From contig CAKSDI010000005.1 in NCBI GenBank assembly GCA_934445035.1, positions 174,425 through 238,424 on the forward strand: a stretch of 64,000 nucleotides of DNA, read 5' to 3'. The position numbers and the translations under genes were made by a program. How positions within the stretch are numbered: position 1 is the stretch's first letter; each line of letters starts with the position of its first letter. Positions 43,213-52,293 of the stretch are shown piece by piece. The notes beneath the pieces were generated by a model. That model was not told the origin of the DNA. It did no database searches and saw only the letters and a list, made by a program, of their open reading frames with translations. Origin of the DNA: an uncultured Eubacteriales bacterium (GTDB taxonomy: Bacteria > Bacillota > Clostridia > Oscillospirales > Acutalibacteraceae).

Positions 43213-43553
43213 CAAATAAAAATTCAAAAAATCAGCTTATAAAAAAAGGAATACTGCAATTTTTTGTATTCCTTTTTTCAGTTGCGGTAGTTTATTTCAC
43301 AGGAATAAATTGTATTTTTAAAAGAATTTTCGGTATCACTTGCCCCGGCTGCGGAATGACGCGCGCTTATCTTTCACTTTTTAAAGGCGATATAAGATCC
43401 GCTTTTGAATTTAACCCTATGTTTTGGAGCGTGCCGATACTTTTTCTCGCAATTTTAAGGAACGGGAAAATAACGGGCAGAAAAATTGCCGACGCGGTTA
43501 TTTATTCTCTTATATGCTTAGGAATAATCATTTTGTTTTTTAGCAGAATATAA
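43209..43553 (+). CDS. DUF2752 membrane protein
   Basis: 114 residues with three hydrophobic segments and the family motif CPGCGMTRAYLSLFKGD near residue 45, carrying two Cys. Function unknown. DUF2752 genes commonly follow TM2-domain genes, as here with a 4-base overlap, so the two products may work together. Confidence 0.87.
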   Translation: MTNKNSKNQLIKKGILQFFVFLFSVAVVYFTGINCIFKRIFGITCPGCGMTRAYLSLFKGDIRSAFEFNPMFWSVPILFLAILRNGKITGRKIADAVIYSLICLGIIILFFSRI

Positions 43554-43587
43554 AAAAATCACTTCCCTTTTCGGGAAGTGATTTTTT
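43553..43587. terminator. Bidirectional intrinsic terminator
   Basis: Arms around 43556-43567 and 43573-43586 (AATCACTTCCC pairs with GGGAAGTGATT) with A and T runs on either side, between DUF2752 and rpsI. Confidence 0.88.
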
Positions 43588-43600
43588 ATAAGAAGAGAAA

Positions 43601-43999
43601 TTATCTCTTTGAGAACTGCGGTGCACGGCGAGCGCCTTTGAGACCGTATTTCTTTCTTTCCTTCATTCTCGGGTCACGAGTGAGGAATCCGGCTTTCTTA
43701 AGCGCGGGGCGAAGCTCCTCATCAGCCTGGAGAAGAGCTCTTGAAATTCCGTGACGGATAGCGCCGGCCTGACCGGTAACTCCGCCGCCGGTAACGCGGC
43801 AAACAACATCGAACTTGCCGATATTATCTGTAAGAGCAAGAGGCTGGCGAACGATAAGCTTAAGTGTTTCAAGACCGAAATACTCGTCTATATCACGATC
43901 GTTAATAGTGATTTTACCGGTACCGTTATAAACGCGAACGCGGGCAACAGAACTTTTTCTTCTGCCGGTGCCGTAAAAATAAGGCTTTCCTTCAAACAT
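43601..43999 (-). CDS. rpsI: 30S ribosomal protein S9
   Basis: 132 residues; YFYGTGRRKSSVARVR at the start, GGGVTGQAGAIRHGISRALL in the middle and the basic end RRAPQFSKR that reaches the ribosomal P site. It follows rplM after 17 bases, the standard pair. Confidence 0.97.
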   Translation of the reverse strand: MFEGKPYFYGTGRRKSSVARVRVYNGTGKITINDRDIDEYFGLETLKLIVRQPLALTDNIGKFDVVCRVTGGGVTGQAGAIRHGISRALLQADEELRPALKKAGFLTRDPRMKERKKYGLKGARRAPQFSKR

Positions 44000-44016
44000 T
44001 GTTTCTGTCTCCCTTC

Positions 44017-44445
44017 TTAAAATTCAATCTTTTCGGGCTTCTGGGCAACCTGATCAAACTTCTCGCCTTTATAGATGTGAAGTCTGGTAAGAGCCTTGCG
44101 GCCGATAGTGGTATCGGGAACCATTCCCTTAACTGCAAGCTCAACTGCGAGCTCCGGCCTGGTGTTCATAAGTGTAGCGTATTTAACTTCCTTAAGTCCG
44201 CCGATGAAGCCGGTGTGACGGCGGTAAAATTTCTTTTCAAGCTTTTTTCCTGTTAAAACTGCCTTTTCAGCATTGATTACAACAACATGATCGCCGCAAT
44301 CAACATGGGGAGTAAACTCCGGCTTGCCTTTTCCGCGAAGAAGATCGGCAACCTTTACAGCGGTGCGGCCGAGCGGTCTGTCGGCAGCGTCCACAATATA
44401 CCATTTACGCTGAACTTCAGCAGGTTTTGCCATAAATGTTGACAT
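44017..44445 (-). CDS. rplM: 50S ribosomal protein L13
   Basis: 142 residues; STFMAKPAEVQRKWYIVDA and later GDHVVVINAEKAVLTGKK and YRHTGF are diagnostic. I start it at ATG 44445, with TTGGAGG 8 bases upstream. An in-frame upstream extension to 44460 would swallow that site. Confidence 0.97.
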   Translation of the reverse strand: MSTFMAKPAEVQRKWYIVDAADRPLGRTAVKVADLLRGKGKPEFTPHVDCGDHVVVINAEKAVLTGKKLEKKFYRRHTGFIGGLKEVKYATLMNTRPELAVELAVKGMVPDTTIGRKALTRLHIYKGEKFDQVAQKPEKIEF

Positions 44446-44502
44446 TTCATAAACCTCCAAATAATTCTAAATACGAAATTTTTTCGCACTTTCAGCCCGA
44501 TT

Positions 44503-44531
44503 ATCATACCACAGCGGAATTTAATTGTCAA
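44503..44531 (-). promoter_or_regulatory. rplM-rpsI promoter
   Basis: Minus-strand TTGACA (44526-44531), 17-base spacer, TATGAT (44503-44508). The roughly 50-base leader contains a short AT-rich inverted repeat and could fold, but no specific L13-leader structure is claimed. Confidence 0.82.
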
Positions 44532-44693
44532 CACTTATTTTCAAAAAAATAAACTGTCAATCCTCAAACTCGTTTTTTCTTCCTTTTTCTCTCGTTTTCT
44601 CTTAAATGCTCACTTTCTATTTTTTGAATTGAATTTAGGGAAATACTGTGTTATTATATAATGTATCTACTAAAAAAATTTGGGGATGTTTTT

Positions 44694-45473
44694 TTGAAAG
44701 CTTTGGCTGTCGGAGATGTGTGCTCGCTCGGCGCTTGTGAATTTTTATTAAAAAGATTACCTGTTCTTAAAAAAGAGCTTGGAGCCGATCTTGTTATAGT
44801 AAACGGTGAAAATTCCGCCGAAAACAACGGAATAACTAAAAACAGCGCAGAGCTTATTTTTGCCGCGGGCGCGGATGTGATAACAGGCGGCAACCATACT
44901 TTAAGAAATAAAGAAATATACTCTTATCTTGATGAAAACCCTTTTATTTTGCGCCCTGATAATATAAAATCGGAATATGGAAGCGGATATTGCCTTATCG
45001 ATAAGGGCAGATTCAGCGCGGCTGTTATAAATCTTTGCGGATGTATTTTTATGGATAGGTGTGAAGCCGATAATTTTATTTTAGCGGCAGACGAGCTTAT
45101 TAAAAAAGTTAAAGCAGACGGCGCAAAATATATTTTCATAGATTTTCACGCCGAAGCTACAAGCGAGAAAAAGGCGCTCGGATTTTATCTTGACGGTAAA
45201 GTAAGCGCTGTTTTCGGAACTCACACGCATATTATGACTGCCGACTCGCAGATCCTGCCGCAAGGCACAGGGTATATCACGGATCTCGGAATGACGGGAC
45301 CTGAAAATTCCGTTTTGGGAGTAAAGACCGATATAATTATCAATCGGATAAAAAATAAAGATATGTCGAAATTTGAATTTGCAGAGGGTAAAAATATTCT
45401 TTGCGGTTGTGTTTTTGAATGTGACGATTCAGGACTTTGCAAAAGTGTAAAACCTATTATAGACCGGGAATAA
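44694..45473 (+). CDS. ymdB: YmdB-family metallophosphoesterase
   Basis: 259 residues. AVGDVCS at the N-terminus, IVNGENSAENNGIT near residue 33, TGGNHTLRNKEI near 64 and the GTHTHIMTADSQILP block near 180 match YmdB/TIGR00282 phosphodiesterases, which in Bacillus act on 2',3'-cyclic nucleotides. I place the start at TTG 44694 with GGGGA 7 bases upstream, because an ATG at 44661 overlaps a TATAAT (44657-44662) that is probably the promoter. Confidence 0.88.
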   Translation: MKALAVGDVCSLGACEFLLKRLPVLKKELGADLVIVNGENSAENNGITKNSAELIFAAGADVITGGNHTLRNKEIYSYLDENPFILRPDNIKSEYGSGYCLIDKGRFSAAVINLCGCIFMDRCEADNFILAADELIKKVKADGAKYIFIDFHAEATSEKKALGFYLDGKVSAVFGTHTHIMTADSQILPQGTGYITDLGMTGPENSVLGVKTDIIINRIKNKDMSKFEFAEGKNILCGCVFECDDSGLCKSVKPIIDRE

Positions 45474-45495
45474 AGAGTAAACGGAGTGGAAAAAA

Positions 45496-47070
45496 ATGAA
45501 AAGGCGCAGATTTGCCGCGGTGATTTTAGCTGTGATGTTTCTTGCTTTAAACTGCGGATGTAAAAATAAAAACAAATCGGGACCCTCCGCCTCAAGTTCG
45601 AAAAAATCGGAGGAAACTTCCGTTACTGCGGAGCTTTTGTGCAATTTCAGCGACAGCTTTGATCCGTTTACCGCCGCGACAGAGCTTAACCGAAGGCTTG
45701 CAAAGCTTTTATACGATCCGCTTATAAAGGTCGATGAAAATTTTGAGCCTGAGTATTGCCTCGCTTCAAGCGCAGAAGTAAAGGATAAAGAATGCACGGT
45801 AAAAATAAAAAGCGCCGCTTTTACAGACGGTTCGAATGTAACTGCAGAGGATATTATATACTCTTATGAGGCGGCTAAAAATTCCGCGGCTTACGGTCCG
45901 CAGCTTTATGAAGTCACAGGCGCAAAAGCGATAAGCTCGGACACGGTGGTTTTTTCGCTTTCGAGGTATGACCGATATTTTGTAAATCTGCTTGATTTTC
46001 CGATAATTAAAAAGAATTCCGATAAATCCGCCGATTCTGACGGCGTTATCCTTCCTCCTGTCGGCAGCGGCAGATATAAAGCCGATACGGAGAATATGTG
46101 CTTTGTTCAAAACGATGCTTATTTCGGAGATAAAGGCGAGATAAAAAAAATAAAGCTTATAAATACTCCCGATTTTGAATCCGAATCGCATTATGTGGAG
46201 ATCGGAGCCTGCGATATTTACTATGCCGATCTTTCCGACGGCAATATAGTAAGAATGAGCGGAAAAAGGTGCGATGTAAACCTAAATAACCTTGTTTATA
46301 TCGGTATAAACGGCAATAACGAAGCGCTTAAAAATTCATATCTGCGGTATGCCATATCTTCGGCTATCGACAGAAAAACCGTCTGCTCGCAGTCCTATTA
46401 TACCAACGCTTCGCCGGCAAAAGGCTTTTTCCACCCCGATTTTCAGCCTACAAAGGCATTGCAGACAATTAATTTTTCATCCGATCTTGAAATAACTGTT
46501 GAGAATCTTTCAAAGATAGGTTATAATAGTTTAGATGAATCCGGTTACAGAGTAAATTCTGCCGGACGGCATATTACATTAAGTCTTCTCGTAAATTCCG
46601 AAAATGCTTCGAGAAAAGCGGCGGCATCTCAGATAGCCGACCAGCTTAAAGAGGCGGGAATTGAAATAAAGGTAATAGAAAAAAGCTATGCCGATTATAC
46701 AGCCGATCTTGCGGCGGGAGCCTTTGATCTTTATTTAGGAGAAATAAAGATCCTTAAAAATATGGACCTTTCTTCGCTTGTTATTTCCGGCGGTTCAGCG
46801 GCTTTCGGAGTGGTAAACCCCGGGCAGCCCGAAGAGGGCGGCGAGGAAACGGATACACCGGCTGTTTCTATAGAGGACGCTTATAACGGATATTTTGCCG
46901 GCACTTATTCCGCGGCTGACCTTGAAAGTATCCTTTTAACGCAAATGCCCCAGATCCCCATATGCTATAGACTTGGAATTCTGTTTTTTGATTCTGATAT
47001 AAAAAGCGGTGTCAGGGCAACTGAAAGCGATATATATTTTTCCATAGAGAAATATAAATATAAAAAATAA
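45496..47070 (+). CDS. Substrate-binding lipoprotein, SBP_bac_5 family (orphan)
   Basis: 524 residues with a lipoprotein signal (RRRFAAVILAVMFLALNCGC); lipidation is likely at Cys22 or Cys20. The mature part follows peptide/nickel-type solute-binding proteins: LLYDPLIKVDENFEPEYCLA near residue 72, DGSNVTAEDIIYSYE near 112 and AISSAIDRKTV near 284. An acidic insert (PGQPEEGGEETDTP) lies near 440. No permease or ATPase genes are nearby, so it either serves a distant transporter or acts as a cell-surface sensor. Confidence 0.85.
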   Translation: MKRRRFAAVILAVMFLALNCGCKNKNKSGPSASSSKKSEETSVTAELLCNFSDSFDPFTAATELNRRLAKLLYDPLIKVDENFEPEYCLASSAEVKDKECTVKIKSAAFTDGSNVTAEDIIYSYEAAKNSAAYGPQLYEVTGAKAISSDTVVFSLSRYDRYFVNLLDFPIIKKNSDKSADSDGVILPPVGSGRYKADTENMCFVQNDAYFGDKGEIKKIKLINTPDFESESHYVEIGACDIYYADLSDGNIVRMSGKRCDVNLNNLVYIGINGNNEALKNSYLRYAISSAIDRKTVCSQSYYTNASPAKGFFHPDFQPTKALQTINFSSDLEITVENLSKIGYNSLDESGYRVNSAGRHITLSLLVNSENASRKAAASQIADQLKEAGIEIKVIEKSYADYTADLAAGAFDLYLGEIKILKNMDLSSLVISGGSAAFGVVNPGQPEEGGEETDTPAVSIEDAYNGYFAGTYSAADLESILLTQMPQIPICYRLGILFFDSDIKSGVRATESDIYFSIEKYKYKK

Positions 47071-47086
47071 TTCAGGAGGATTTTAT

Positions 47087-47437
47087 ATGATAATTTTTGA
47101 AACAATTAACGGCAGAATAGAGATTTCTCAGGAATACCTTTCAAAGCTTATCGGCCATGCGGTCACTTCCTGCTACGGCGTAGTAGGTATGGCGCCGAGT
47201 ACAAACAAGCAAAAGCTGTTTAAACTTATTTCAAAGGATAATTCGCTCGATACCGGAATTAAAGTTACCGGCGACAGCGACCTTATAGATGTTGAGCTTC
47301 ATATTATCGTTACTTACGGAATGAATATTAATGCCATTGCCGCAAGTATAACCGAAAAGGTAAAATATGTTGTAAAAACAAATACCGGAATCGATGTAGA
47401 TAAGGTCGTCGTAAGAGTTGACGATATCAAAGAATAA
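47087..47437 (+). CDS. Asp23/Gls24-family protein (YloU)
   Basis: 116 residues with the family pattern ISQEYLSKLIGHAVTSCYGVVGM and VELHIIVTYGMNINAI. It regularly precedes the fakA/yloV gene, as here. Asp23 relatives are envelope-stress-linked membrane-associated proteins. AGGAGG precedes the ATG. Confidence 0.93.
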   Translation: MIIFETINGRIEISQEYLSKLIGHAVTSCYGVVGMAPSTNKQKLFKLISKDNSLDTGIKVTGDSDLIDVELHIIVTYGMNINAIAASITEKVKYVVKTNTGIDVDKVVVRVDDIKE

Positions 47438-47475
47438 TTTTAAGCCTGAATTTCAGGTTAAGGAGTGTTTCACTT

Positions 47476-49152
47476 TTGTTAGACGGTAACATACTGCGCG
47501 ACGCGATAATATCCGCCGCAAATAATCTTTCAAACAACAGAAAAAGGGTAGACGACCTTAATGTTTTCCCCGTTCCTGACGGCGATACGGGTACAAATAT
47601 GTCGATGACTCTTTCGAATGCCGTAAGAGAGCTTGAAAAAACGCAGAACGCCACTGCCGGCGAAGTTGCTAAAATAAATGCCTCTGCTTTGCTCCGCGGA
47701 GCAAGAGGAAATTCGGGCGTTATAACTTCTTTGCTTTTCAGAGGATTTTCAAAAGGAATAGCAAAGGATGAGTTTGTAACCGCTCAAAATCTTGCCGCGG
47801 CGTTTAAGCTCGGAGTTGAGGCGGCTTATAAGGCGGTTATGAAACCCACCGAGGGCACAATTTTAACTGTTGCCAGAGTTGCGAGCGAAAAAGCCGAAGA
47901 GGCTTTAAATGCCGGAAGTGACGAAATAGGAGTTTTTGAGGCGGCAATCGGGGGAGCAAAGGCTGCTCTTGAAACTACCCCCGAACTTCTTCCCGCACTT
48001 AAAAAGGCAGGCGTTGTAGACGCCGGAGGCCAGGGCTTCGTACTTATTTTAGAGGGAATGCTTTCTGTATTTAAAGGAAACGGAATAATTGAGTCCGCCA
48101 ATAATTTACAGGAAAAATCAGAACCCGCCGAGCAGAATTTAAGTGCCGCAGGCAGCTTTGAAACGGAGATCACTTTTACTTATTGCACCGAGTTTATCGT
48201 AAACAGAAGTGCAGATTGCCCTAAAAAGCCGGAAGAGCTTAGAGCTTATCTTGAGAGCATAGGCGATTGCGTCGTTGTAGTTGACGATGATGAGATAATA
48301 AAAGTCCATGTTCACACCGACCACCCGGGCAACGCTATTGAAAACGGTCTTACTTTCGGTCAGCTCGTGCATTTAAAGATCGAAAATATGCGCGATCAGC
48401 ATGAGCGCGCTAAGCACGACGCTGAAAATTCAAAGAAAAAGCCCACAACCTCTGCCGATCTTTCACAGAAGATAGAGCCTGTTGAGGTAACTAAACCCGT
48501 AGGATTTGTTTCTGTCTGCGCGGGCGACGGAATTGCAGAGCTTTTCAAAGACCTCGGCGTAGATACCGTTGTAAGCGGCGGTCAGACTATGAACCCCAGC
48601 ACCGACGATATTTTAAGAGCTATTGAGAGCACTCCTGCTGAAACCGTATTCGTTCTTCCTAATAATAAAAATATTATTATGGCTGCCGAGCAGACAGTAA
48701 CAATAAGCACAAGAAAGGTATTTGTGCTTCACACGCGCACCATTCCGCAGGGCGTTACCGCTATGCTTAATTATGATGAATCCGCCGATTCGGAAACAAA
48801 CGCTATAGAAATGATGAAAGCCGCGGAAAAAATAGCTACAGGTCAGATAACATTTGCCGCACGCGATTCCGATTTTGACGGCCATAAGATCAAAAAAGGC
48901 GAGCTTCTCGCTCTTGCTAATGGTAAGGTATCCTTTACAGATACCGTGCTTGATAAGGCTACTGTCCGCCTTATCCGTCAGCTGATGAATAAAAACAGCG
49001 AGTTTATCACTGTAATGTACGGCGAAGATGTCACCGAAGAGCAGGCAGAAGTATTAGAAGCGATTCTTAACGAGAAATTCGGCTCTAAAGCTGAAATAAC
49101 ATTTATTAACGGCGGTCAGCCGATATACTATCTTATAATTTCCGTAGAGTGA
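47476..49152 (+). CDS. DAK2-domain protein, fatty-acid kinase FakA-like (YloV)
   Basis: 558 residues. The N-terminal DhaL/DAK2 domain carries the ADP-magnesium site in PVPDGDTGTNMSMT near residue 34 and GARGNSGVI near 76. A C-terminal domain (from about 290) resembles YloV. In staphylococci FakA phosphorylates fatty acids held by FakB; FakB is not in this window. The start is TTG at 47476 with AAGGAG 11 bases before it, slightly distant. Confidence 0.92.
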   Translation: MLDGNILRDAIISAANNLSNNRKRVDDLNVFPVPDGDTGTNMSMTLSNAVRELEKTQNATAGEVAKINASALLRGARGNSGVITSLLFRGFSKGIAKDEFVTAQNLAAAFKLGVEAAYKAVMKPTEGTILTVARVASEKAEEALNAGSDEIGVFEAAIGGAKAALETTPELLPALKKAGVVDAGGQGFVLILEGMLSVFKGNGIIESANNLQEKSEPAEQNLSAAGSFETEITFTYCTEFIVNRSADCPKKPEELRAYLESIGDCVVVVDDDEIIKVHVHTDHPGNAIENGLTFGQLVHLKIENMRDQHERAKHDAENSKKKPTTSADLSQKIEPVEVTKPVGFVSVCAGDGIAELFKDLGVDTVVSGGQTMNPSTDDILRAIESTPAETVFVLPNNKNIIMAAEQTVTISTRKVFVLHTRTIPQGVTAMLNYDESADSETNAIEMMKAAEKIATGQITFAARDSDFDGHKIKKGELLALANGKVSFTDTVLDKATVRLIRQLMNKNSEFITVMYGEDVTEEQAEVLEAILNEKFGSKAEITFINGGQPIYYLIISVE

Positions 49153-49161
49153 GAAAAGATT

Positions 49162-51198
49162 ATGTCCGATTTGAATTCCGACATTAGATATTTAAAGGGA
49201 GTCGGCGAAAAACGCGCCGCTCTGCTCTACCGTCTGGGCATCGATACTATCGGTGCCCTTTTGCGTTATTATCCGAGAAGCTATAAGGATTTTTCAAAGC
49301 CTGTTCCGATTTCAAACAGCATATCGGAAGAAAAAGTATGCGTAAGAGCGACGGTCGTTACAGAAGTCAGCGAGCATTATATAAGAAAAAATATGACTCT
49401 TTATAAGTTCAATATTTCTGACGGTACTGCAGGCTTATCCGTAACGATTTTTAATAACAAATATCTTGCAAATTCTATAAGAAGAGGCGGCGAGTATCTG
49501 TTTTACGGAAAGGTGACATCCGACGGTAATTTTATGCCGCAAATGTCCTCTCCCGAGATCTGCAATATTGGCGCTATGGGCATTTGCCCCGTTTATAAAG
49601 CAAGCGAAAAATTATCTTCAAAGGCGATAGCAAAGCTTGTTAAAACCGCGCTGAATTACGGCTTTCCGAAAGACCCTATCCCCGATAAAATAAAAGAAAA
49701 ATACAGGCTCTGCGATATTTCCACCGCTATATTAAATATTCATTTTCCGGTAAGCGCCGCGGCGCTTGAAAGCGCTAAGAGAAGACTTGTTTTCGAAGAG
49801 CTTTTTATTTTGCAAACGGGACTTATGAAACTGAAAACGAAATCGGCGGCAGCCTGCGAGCGGGTCATAAAGACCGAGTTCACAGAAGAGTTTTTAAAAA
49901 CTCTGCCCTTTGAGCTTACCCGTTCTCAGTTAAGCGCCGTTAAAGATTGTGTCGGCGATATGGCAAGCAAAAAGAAAATGAACAGGCTTATAGAGGGCGA
50001 TGTCGGCAGCGGAAAAACCGCTGTTGCGGCAGGAGTTATTTATAACACCGTTAAAAACGGATATCAGGCGGTTATGATGGCTCCGACGGAAATTTTAGCC
50101 GAACAGCATTTTAAAACTTTAAACAGTTTCTTTGAAAACACCGGAATTTCTGTCTGCCTTTTAACAGGCTCCGTTTCAAAAGCTAAAAAGCAGGCTTTAA
50201 AAGAAAAGCTTGCAAATGGGCAGATAGATGTCGCAGTGGGCACGCACGCTCTTATAACAAGCGATGTATCGTTTAAAAACGCGGGTATTTTTATAACAGA
50301 TGAACAGCACCGTTTCGGAGTTATGCAAAGGGCAGGGCTGTCGTCAAAAAGCAGTATTTCTAATACTCTTGTTATGTCGGCAACGCCTATTCCGAGAACT
50401 CTCGGTCTTGTGCTTTTCGGAGATCTTGACATCAGTATTTTAAACGAGTATCCAAAAGGCAGGCAAAAAATCGAAACCTATGTTATAGATTCTAATATCA
50501 GAAACCGCGCTTTTAATTATGTTAAAAAGCATATTGATGAGGGAAGACAGGGATATATCGTCTGCCCGCTTGTTGAAGAGGGAGAAGAGGCTTCGGATAT
50601 TTTAAATGCCGAGGATTATTATAAAAAGATAAGCGAGGGCGCTTTTTCGGATTATAGAGTAGGCTTGCTCCACGGTAAAATGAAGCCGTCTAAAAAAGAC
50701 GAGATAATGAGAAGCTTTAAAAACGGCGAGATAGATATTCTTGTCTGCACCACTGTAATAGAGGTAGGAATCGATGTTCCGAACGCGGCAATTATGCTGA
50801 TAGAAAATGCCGAGCGGTTCGGTCTTTCACAGCTACACCAGCTGAGGGGAAGAATAGGCAGAGGAAAGTATAAATCCACCTGTATTCTTATCTCCGATTA
50901 TAAAGACGGCAAGACTGCCGAAAGGCTCGGTGTGATAAAAAAGAATACCGACGGGTTTAAAATCGCCGAAGAGGATATGCGTCTTCGCGGTCCGGGTGAT
51001 TTTCTCGGAAAAAGACAGCACGGTCTGCCTGAGCTTAAAATCGCCGACCTGTTTGCAGACGCGGCTGTGCTCAAAGCGGCAGAAATAAGCGCAAGTGAAA
51101 TTTTAAGAGAAGATAAGGACCTCTCAAACTCTGAAAATTCCGCTCTTAAAGAAGAGATAGAGGCGCTTTATAAAAAGCTTGAAAACACCGAAAATTAA
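49162..51198 (+). CDS. recG: ATP-dependent DNA helicase RecG
   Basis: Rescues stalled replication forks and branched DNA. The wedge OB domain spans residues 1-150. Helicase motifs are GDVGSGKTAVA near 277, the Walker B variant DEQHRFGVMQR near 376, MSATPIPRTL near 401 and QLRGRIGRG near 560. 678 residues, full length. It ends the yloU-yloV-recG run, a conserved order in Firmicutes. Confidence 0.96.
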   Translation: MSDLNSDIRYLKGVGEKRAALLYRLGIDTIGALLRYYPRSYKDFSKPVPISNSISEEKVCVRATVVTEVSEHYIRKNMTLYKFNISDGTAGLSVTIFNNKYLANSIRRGGEYLFYGKVTSDGNFMPQMSSPEICNIGAMGICPVYKASEKLSSKAIAKLVKTALNYGFPKDPIPDKIKEKYRLCDISTAILNIHFPVSAAALESAKRRLVFEELFILQTGLMKLKTKSAAACERVIKTEFTEEFLKTLPFELTRSQLSAVKDCVGDMASKKKMNRLIEGDVGSGKTAVAAGVIYNTVKNGYQAVMMAPTEILAEQHFKTLNSFFENTGISVCLLTGSVSKAKKQALKEKLANGQIDVAVGTHALITSDVSFKNAGIFITDEQHRFGVMQRAGLSSKSSISNTLVMSATPIPRTLGLVLFGDLDISILNEYPKGRQKIETYVIDSNIRNRAFNYVKKHIDEGRQGYIVCPLVEEGEEASDILNAEDYYKKISEGAFSDYRVGLLHGKMKPSKKDEIMRSFKNGEIDILVCTTVIEVGIDVPNAAIMLIENAERFGLSQLHQLRGRIGRGKYKSTCILISDYKDGKTAERLGVIKKNTDGFKIAEEDMRLRGPGDFLGKRQHGLPELKIADLFADAAVLKAAEISASEILREDKDLSNSENSALKEEIEALYKKLENTEN

Positions 51199-51201
51199 GT
51201 A

Positions 51202-51229
51202 TTGACAAAATAAACTTTTATGGTATAAT
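51202..51229 (+). promoter_or_regulatory. tRNA-Met promoter
   Basis: TTGACA (51202-51207), 16-base spacer, TATAAT (51224-51229), 33 bases before the mature tRNA. A short hairpin (GACTGATGAAAATCAGTC) lies in the 5' trailer. Confidence 0.82.
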
Positions 51230-51262
51230 AATTATTGCTTGACTGATGAAAATCAGTCATTC

Positions 51263-51339
51263 GGACCAATAGCTCAGTTGGTTAGAGCAACCGGCTCATA
51301 ACCGGTCGGTCCGGGGTTCGAGTCCCTGTTGGTCCACCA
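51263..51339 (+). tRNA. tRNA with anticodon CAT, elongator Met type
   Basis: 77 bases with encoded CCA. Acceptor GGACCAA pairs with TTGGTCC, D-arm AGCTCAGTTGG, anticodon loop CTCATAA (CAT), T-loop TTCGAGT. The paired 1-72 end argues against an initiator tRNA. Ile2 (lysidine-modified) cannot be fully excluded by eye. The TmcAL enzyme encoded at 6837 would modify an elongator tRNA-Met. Confidence 0.93.
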
Positions 51340-51340
51340 A

Positions 51341-51381
51341 AGCAAAAATCCTATCACTTATGTGGTAGGATTTTTGCTTTG
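51341..51381 (+). terminator. Terminator after tRNA-Met
   Basis: Sixteen-base near-perfect stem (GCAAAAATCCTATCAC pairs with its complement after a short loop), with T's included in the 3' arm. Confidence 0.85.
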
Positions 51382-51407
51382 TATTATTAATTTTTCAGTA
51401 TTCATTC

Positions 51408-51449
51408 TTAAGTATTCATTTATTTTTTTAATGAATAATGAATACTTAA
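51408..51449. repeat. AT-rich inverted repeat
   Basis: Perfect 13-base arms TTAAGTATTCATT (51408-51420) and its complement (51437-51449), 16 bases apart, with further partial copies of GTATTCATT and AATGAAT on both sides (51397-51465). Not terminator-like. It may be an element scar at the edge of the islet that follows. Confidence 0.6.
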
Positions 51450-51470
51450 AACTTAAAAATGAATAAAAGC

Positions 51471-51503
51471 ATCCCGCCGCACATTATGTGCGGCGGGATA
51501 TTT
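51471..51503 (-). terminator. GC-rich hairpin, terminator of the XRE gene
   Basis: ATCCCGCCGCACAT at 51471-51484 pairs with 51486-51499. Read on the minus strand a T-rich stretch follows only weakly, while the plus strand has a five-T tail. A near copy stands at 52294. Confidence 0.7.
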
Positions 51504-51842
51504 TTATTTATTATCTCTTAATATTTTCTTTGTTGCTTTTATGATTTCCGTAATTGATCTTATTTCCTGCGCCGAACAATCGGAAAGCTGTTCATCTATT
51601 ACTTTAGAAGATATGTGCTTATTTTTAATTAGGCTTCCGTAAACCAATTCGTCTAAAGATACTTCCAGCGCATTAGCAATAGAAAGCAAGGTCGGCAAGC
51701 TGACTTTAGTTGCGGCTCTTTCTATATGCGAAATATTTGACGGCTCGACTTCTGCTATTTCACCGAGCTTTTCCTGTGTGAAACCTCGCTTTTTACGAAT
51801 TTCCCTAATTCTTGCGCCTATATCTTTATAATCAAGTTTCAT
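51504..51842 (-). CDS. XRE-family transcriptional regulator
   Basis: 112 residues. Helix-turn-helix in FTQEKLGEIAEVEPSNISHIE at about 20-40, followed by a helical tail with Lys-rich end. It is divergent from the Zn-site membrane protein gene, with two copies of ATATCCTTT(A/T)AGG between them. The unit looks like a repressor controlling itself and one target. AGGTG precedes the ATG. Confidence 0.88.
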   Translation of the reverse strand: MKLDYKDIGARIREIRKKRGFTQEKLGEIAEVEPSNISHIERAATKVSLPTLLSIANALEVSLDELVYGSLIKNKHISSKVIDEQLSDCSAQEIRSITEIIKATKKILRDNK

Positions 51843-51861
51843 TATTTACACCTCATTAGTA

Positions 51862-51910
51862 TTGTATATCCTTTAAGGATGTGGTATAATAATGCAGATA
51901 TCCTTTTAGG
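51862..51910 (+). promoter_or_regulatory. Promoter and twin operators between XRE gene and membrane protein gene
   Basis: TTGTAT (51862-51867), 17-base spacer, TATAAT (51885-51890). The half-palindromic ATATCCTTTAAGG (51866-51878) overlaps the -35/spacer, and ATATCCTTTTAGG (51898-51910) lies just past the expected start. The copies are 32 bases apart, three helical turns. Confidence 0.65.
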
Positions 51911-51947
51911 TCATATACTAATATTATTGACAAAATGAGGCGCTAAA

Positions 51948-52286
51948 ATGAATTCTTATTTAAAGAAAAATGTTCGCAACTCTCAAAAAACATTATTTAC
52001 TATTTTTCTAATCTTACTATTGTTGTGCGTTTTTTGTTCGTTAACTATATATATTTTTTATAAAGACGAATTATATAAACCCCAAATTTCAGACATAAAA
52101 AATTGTGAAACCTTTGAAAAGAATAATTATGAAACTTATATTATAAACATTAAATCAAGAAAATATCACAAAGAAACCTGTCGTTACATTAATTGCATGA
52201 ATGAGGAAAATAAAGAAATATTTCAAGGATCTACTGACGAACTTAAAAATAAGGGCTTTAAGCCTTGTAAAAATTGCAATCCCTAA
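51948..52286 (+). CDS. Membrane-anchored protein with Ada-type four-Cys zinc site
   Basis: 112 residues. One N-terminal transmembrane helix (about 16-38), a short linker, then KSRKYHKETCRYINC near residue 67 and GFKPCKNCNP at the end. The pattern Y-H-x3-C...PC-x2-C is that of the small Ada-like zinc domain found at the C-terminus of surface nucleases and peptidases. Here it stands alone on an anchor. The gene is clearly more AT-rich than its neighbours. Function unknown. Confidence 0.75.
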   Translation: MNSYLKKNVRNSQKTLFTIFLILLLLCVFCSLTIYIFYKDELYKPQISDIKNCETFEKNNYETYIINIKSRKYHKETCRYINCMNEENKEIFQGSTDELKNKGFKPCKNCNP

Positions 52287-52293
52287 ACAAACA

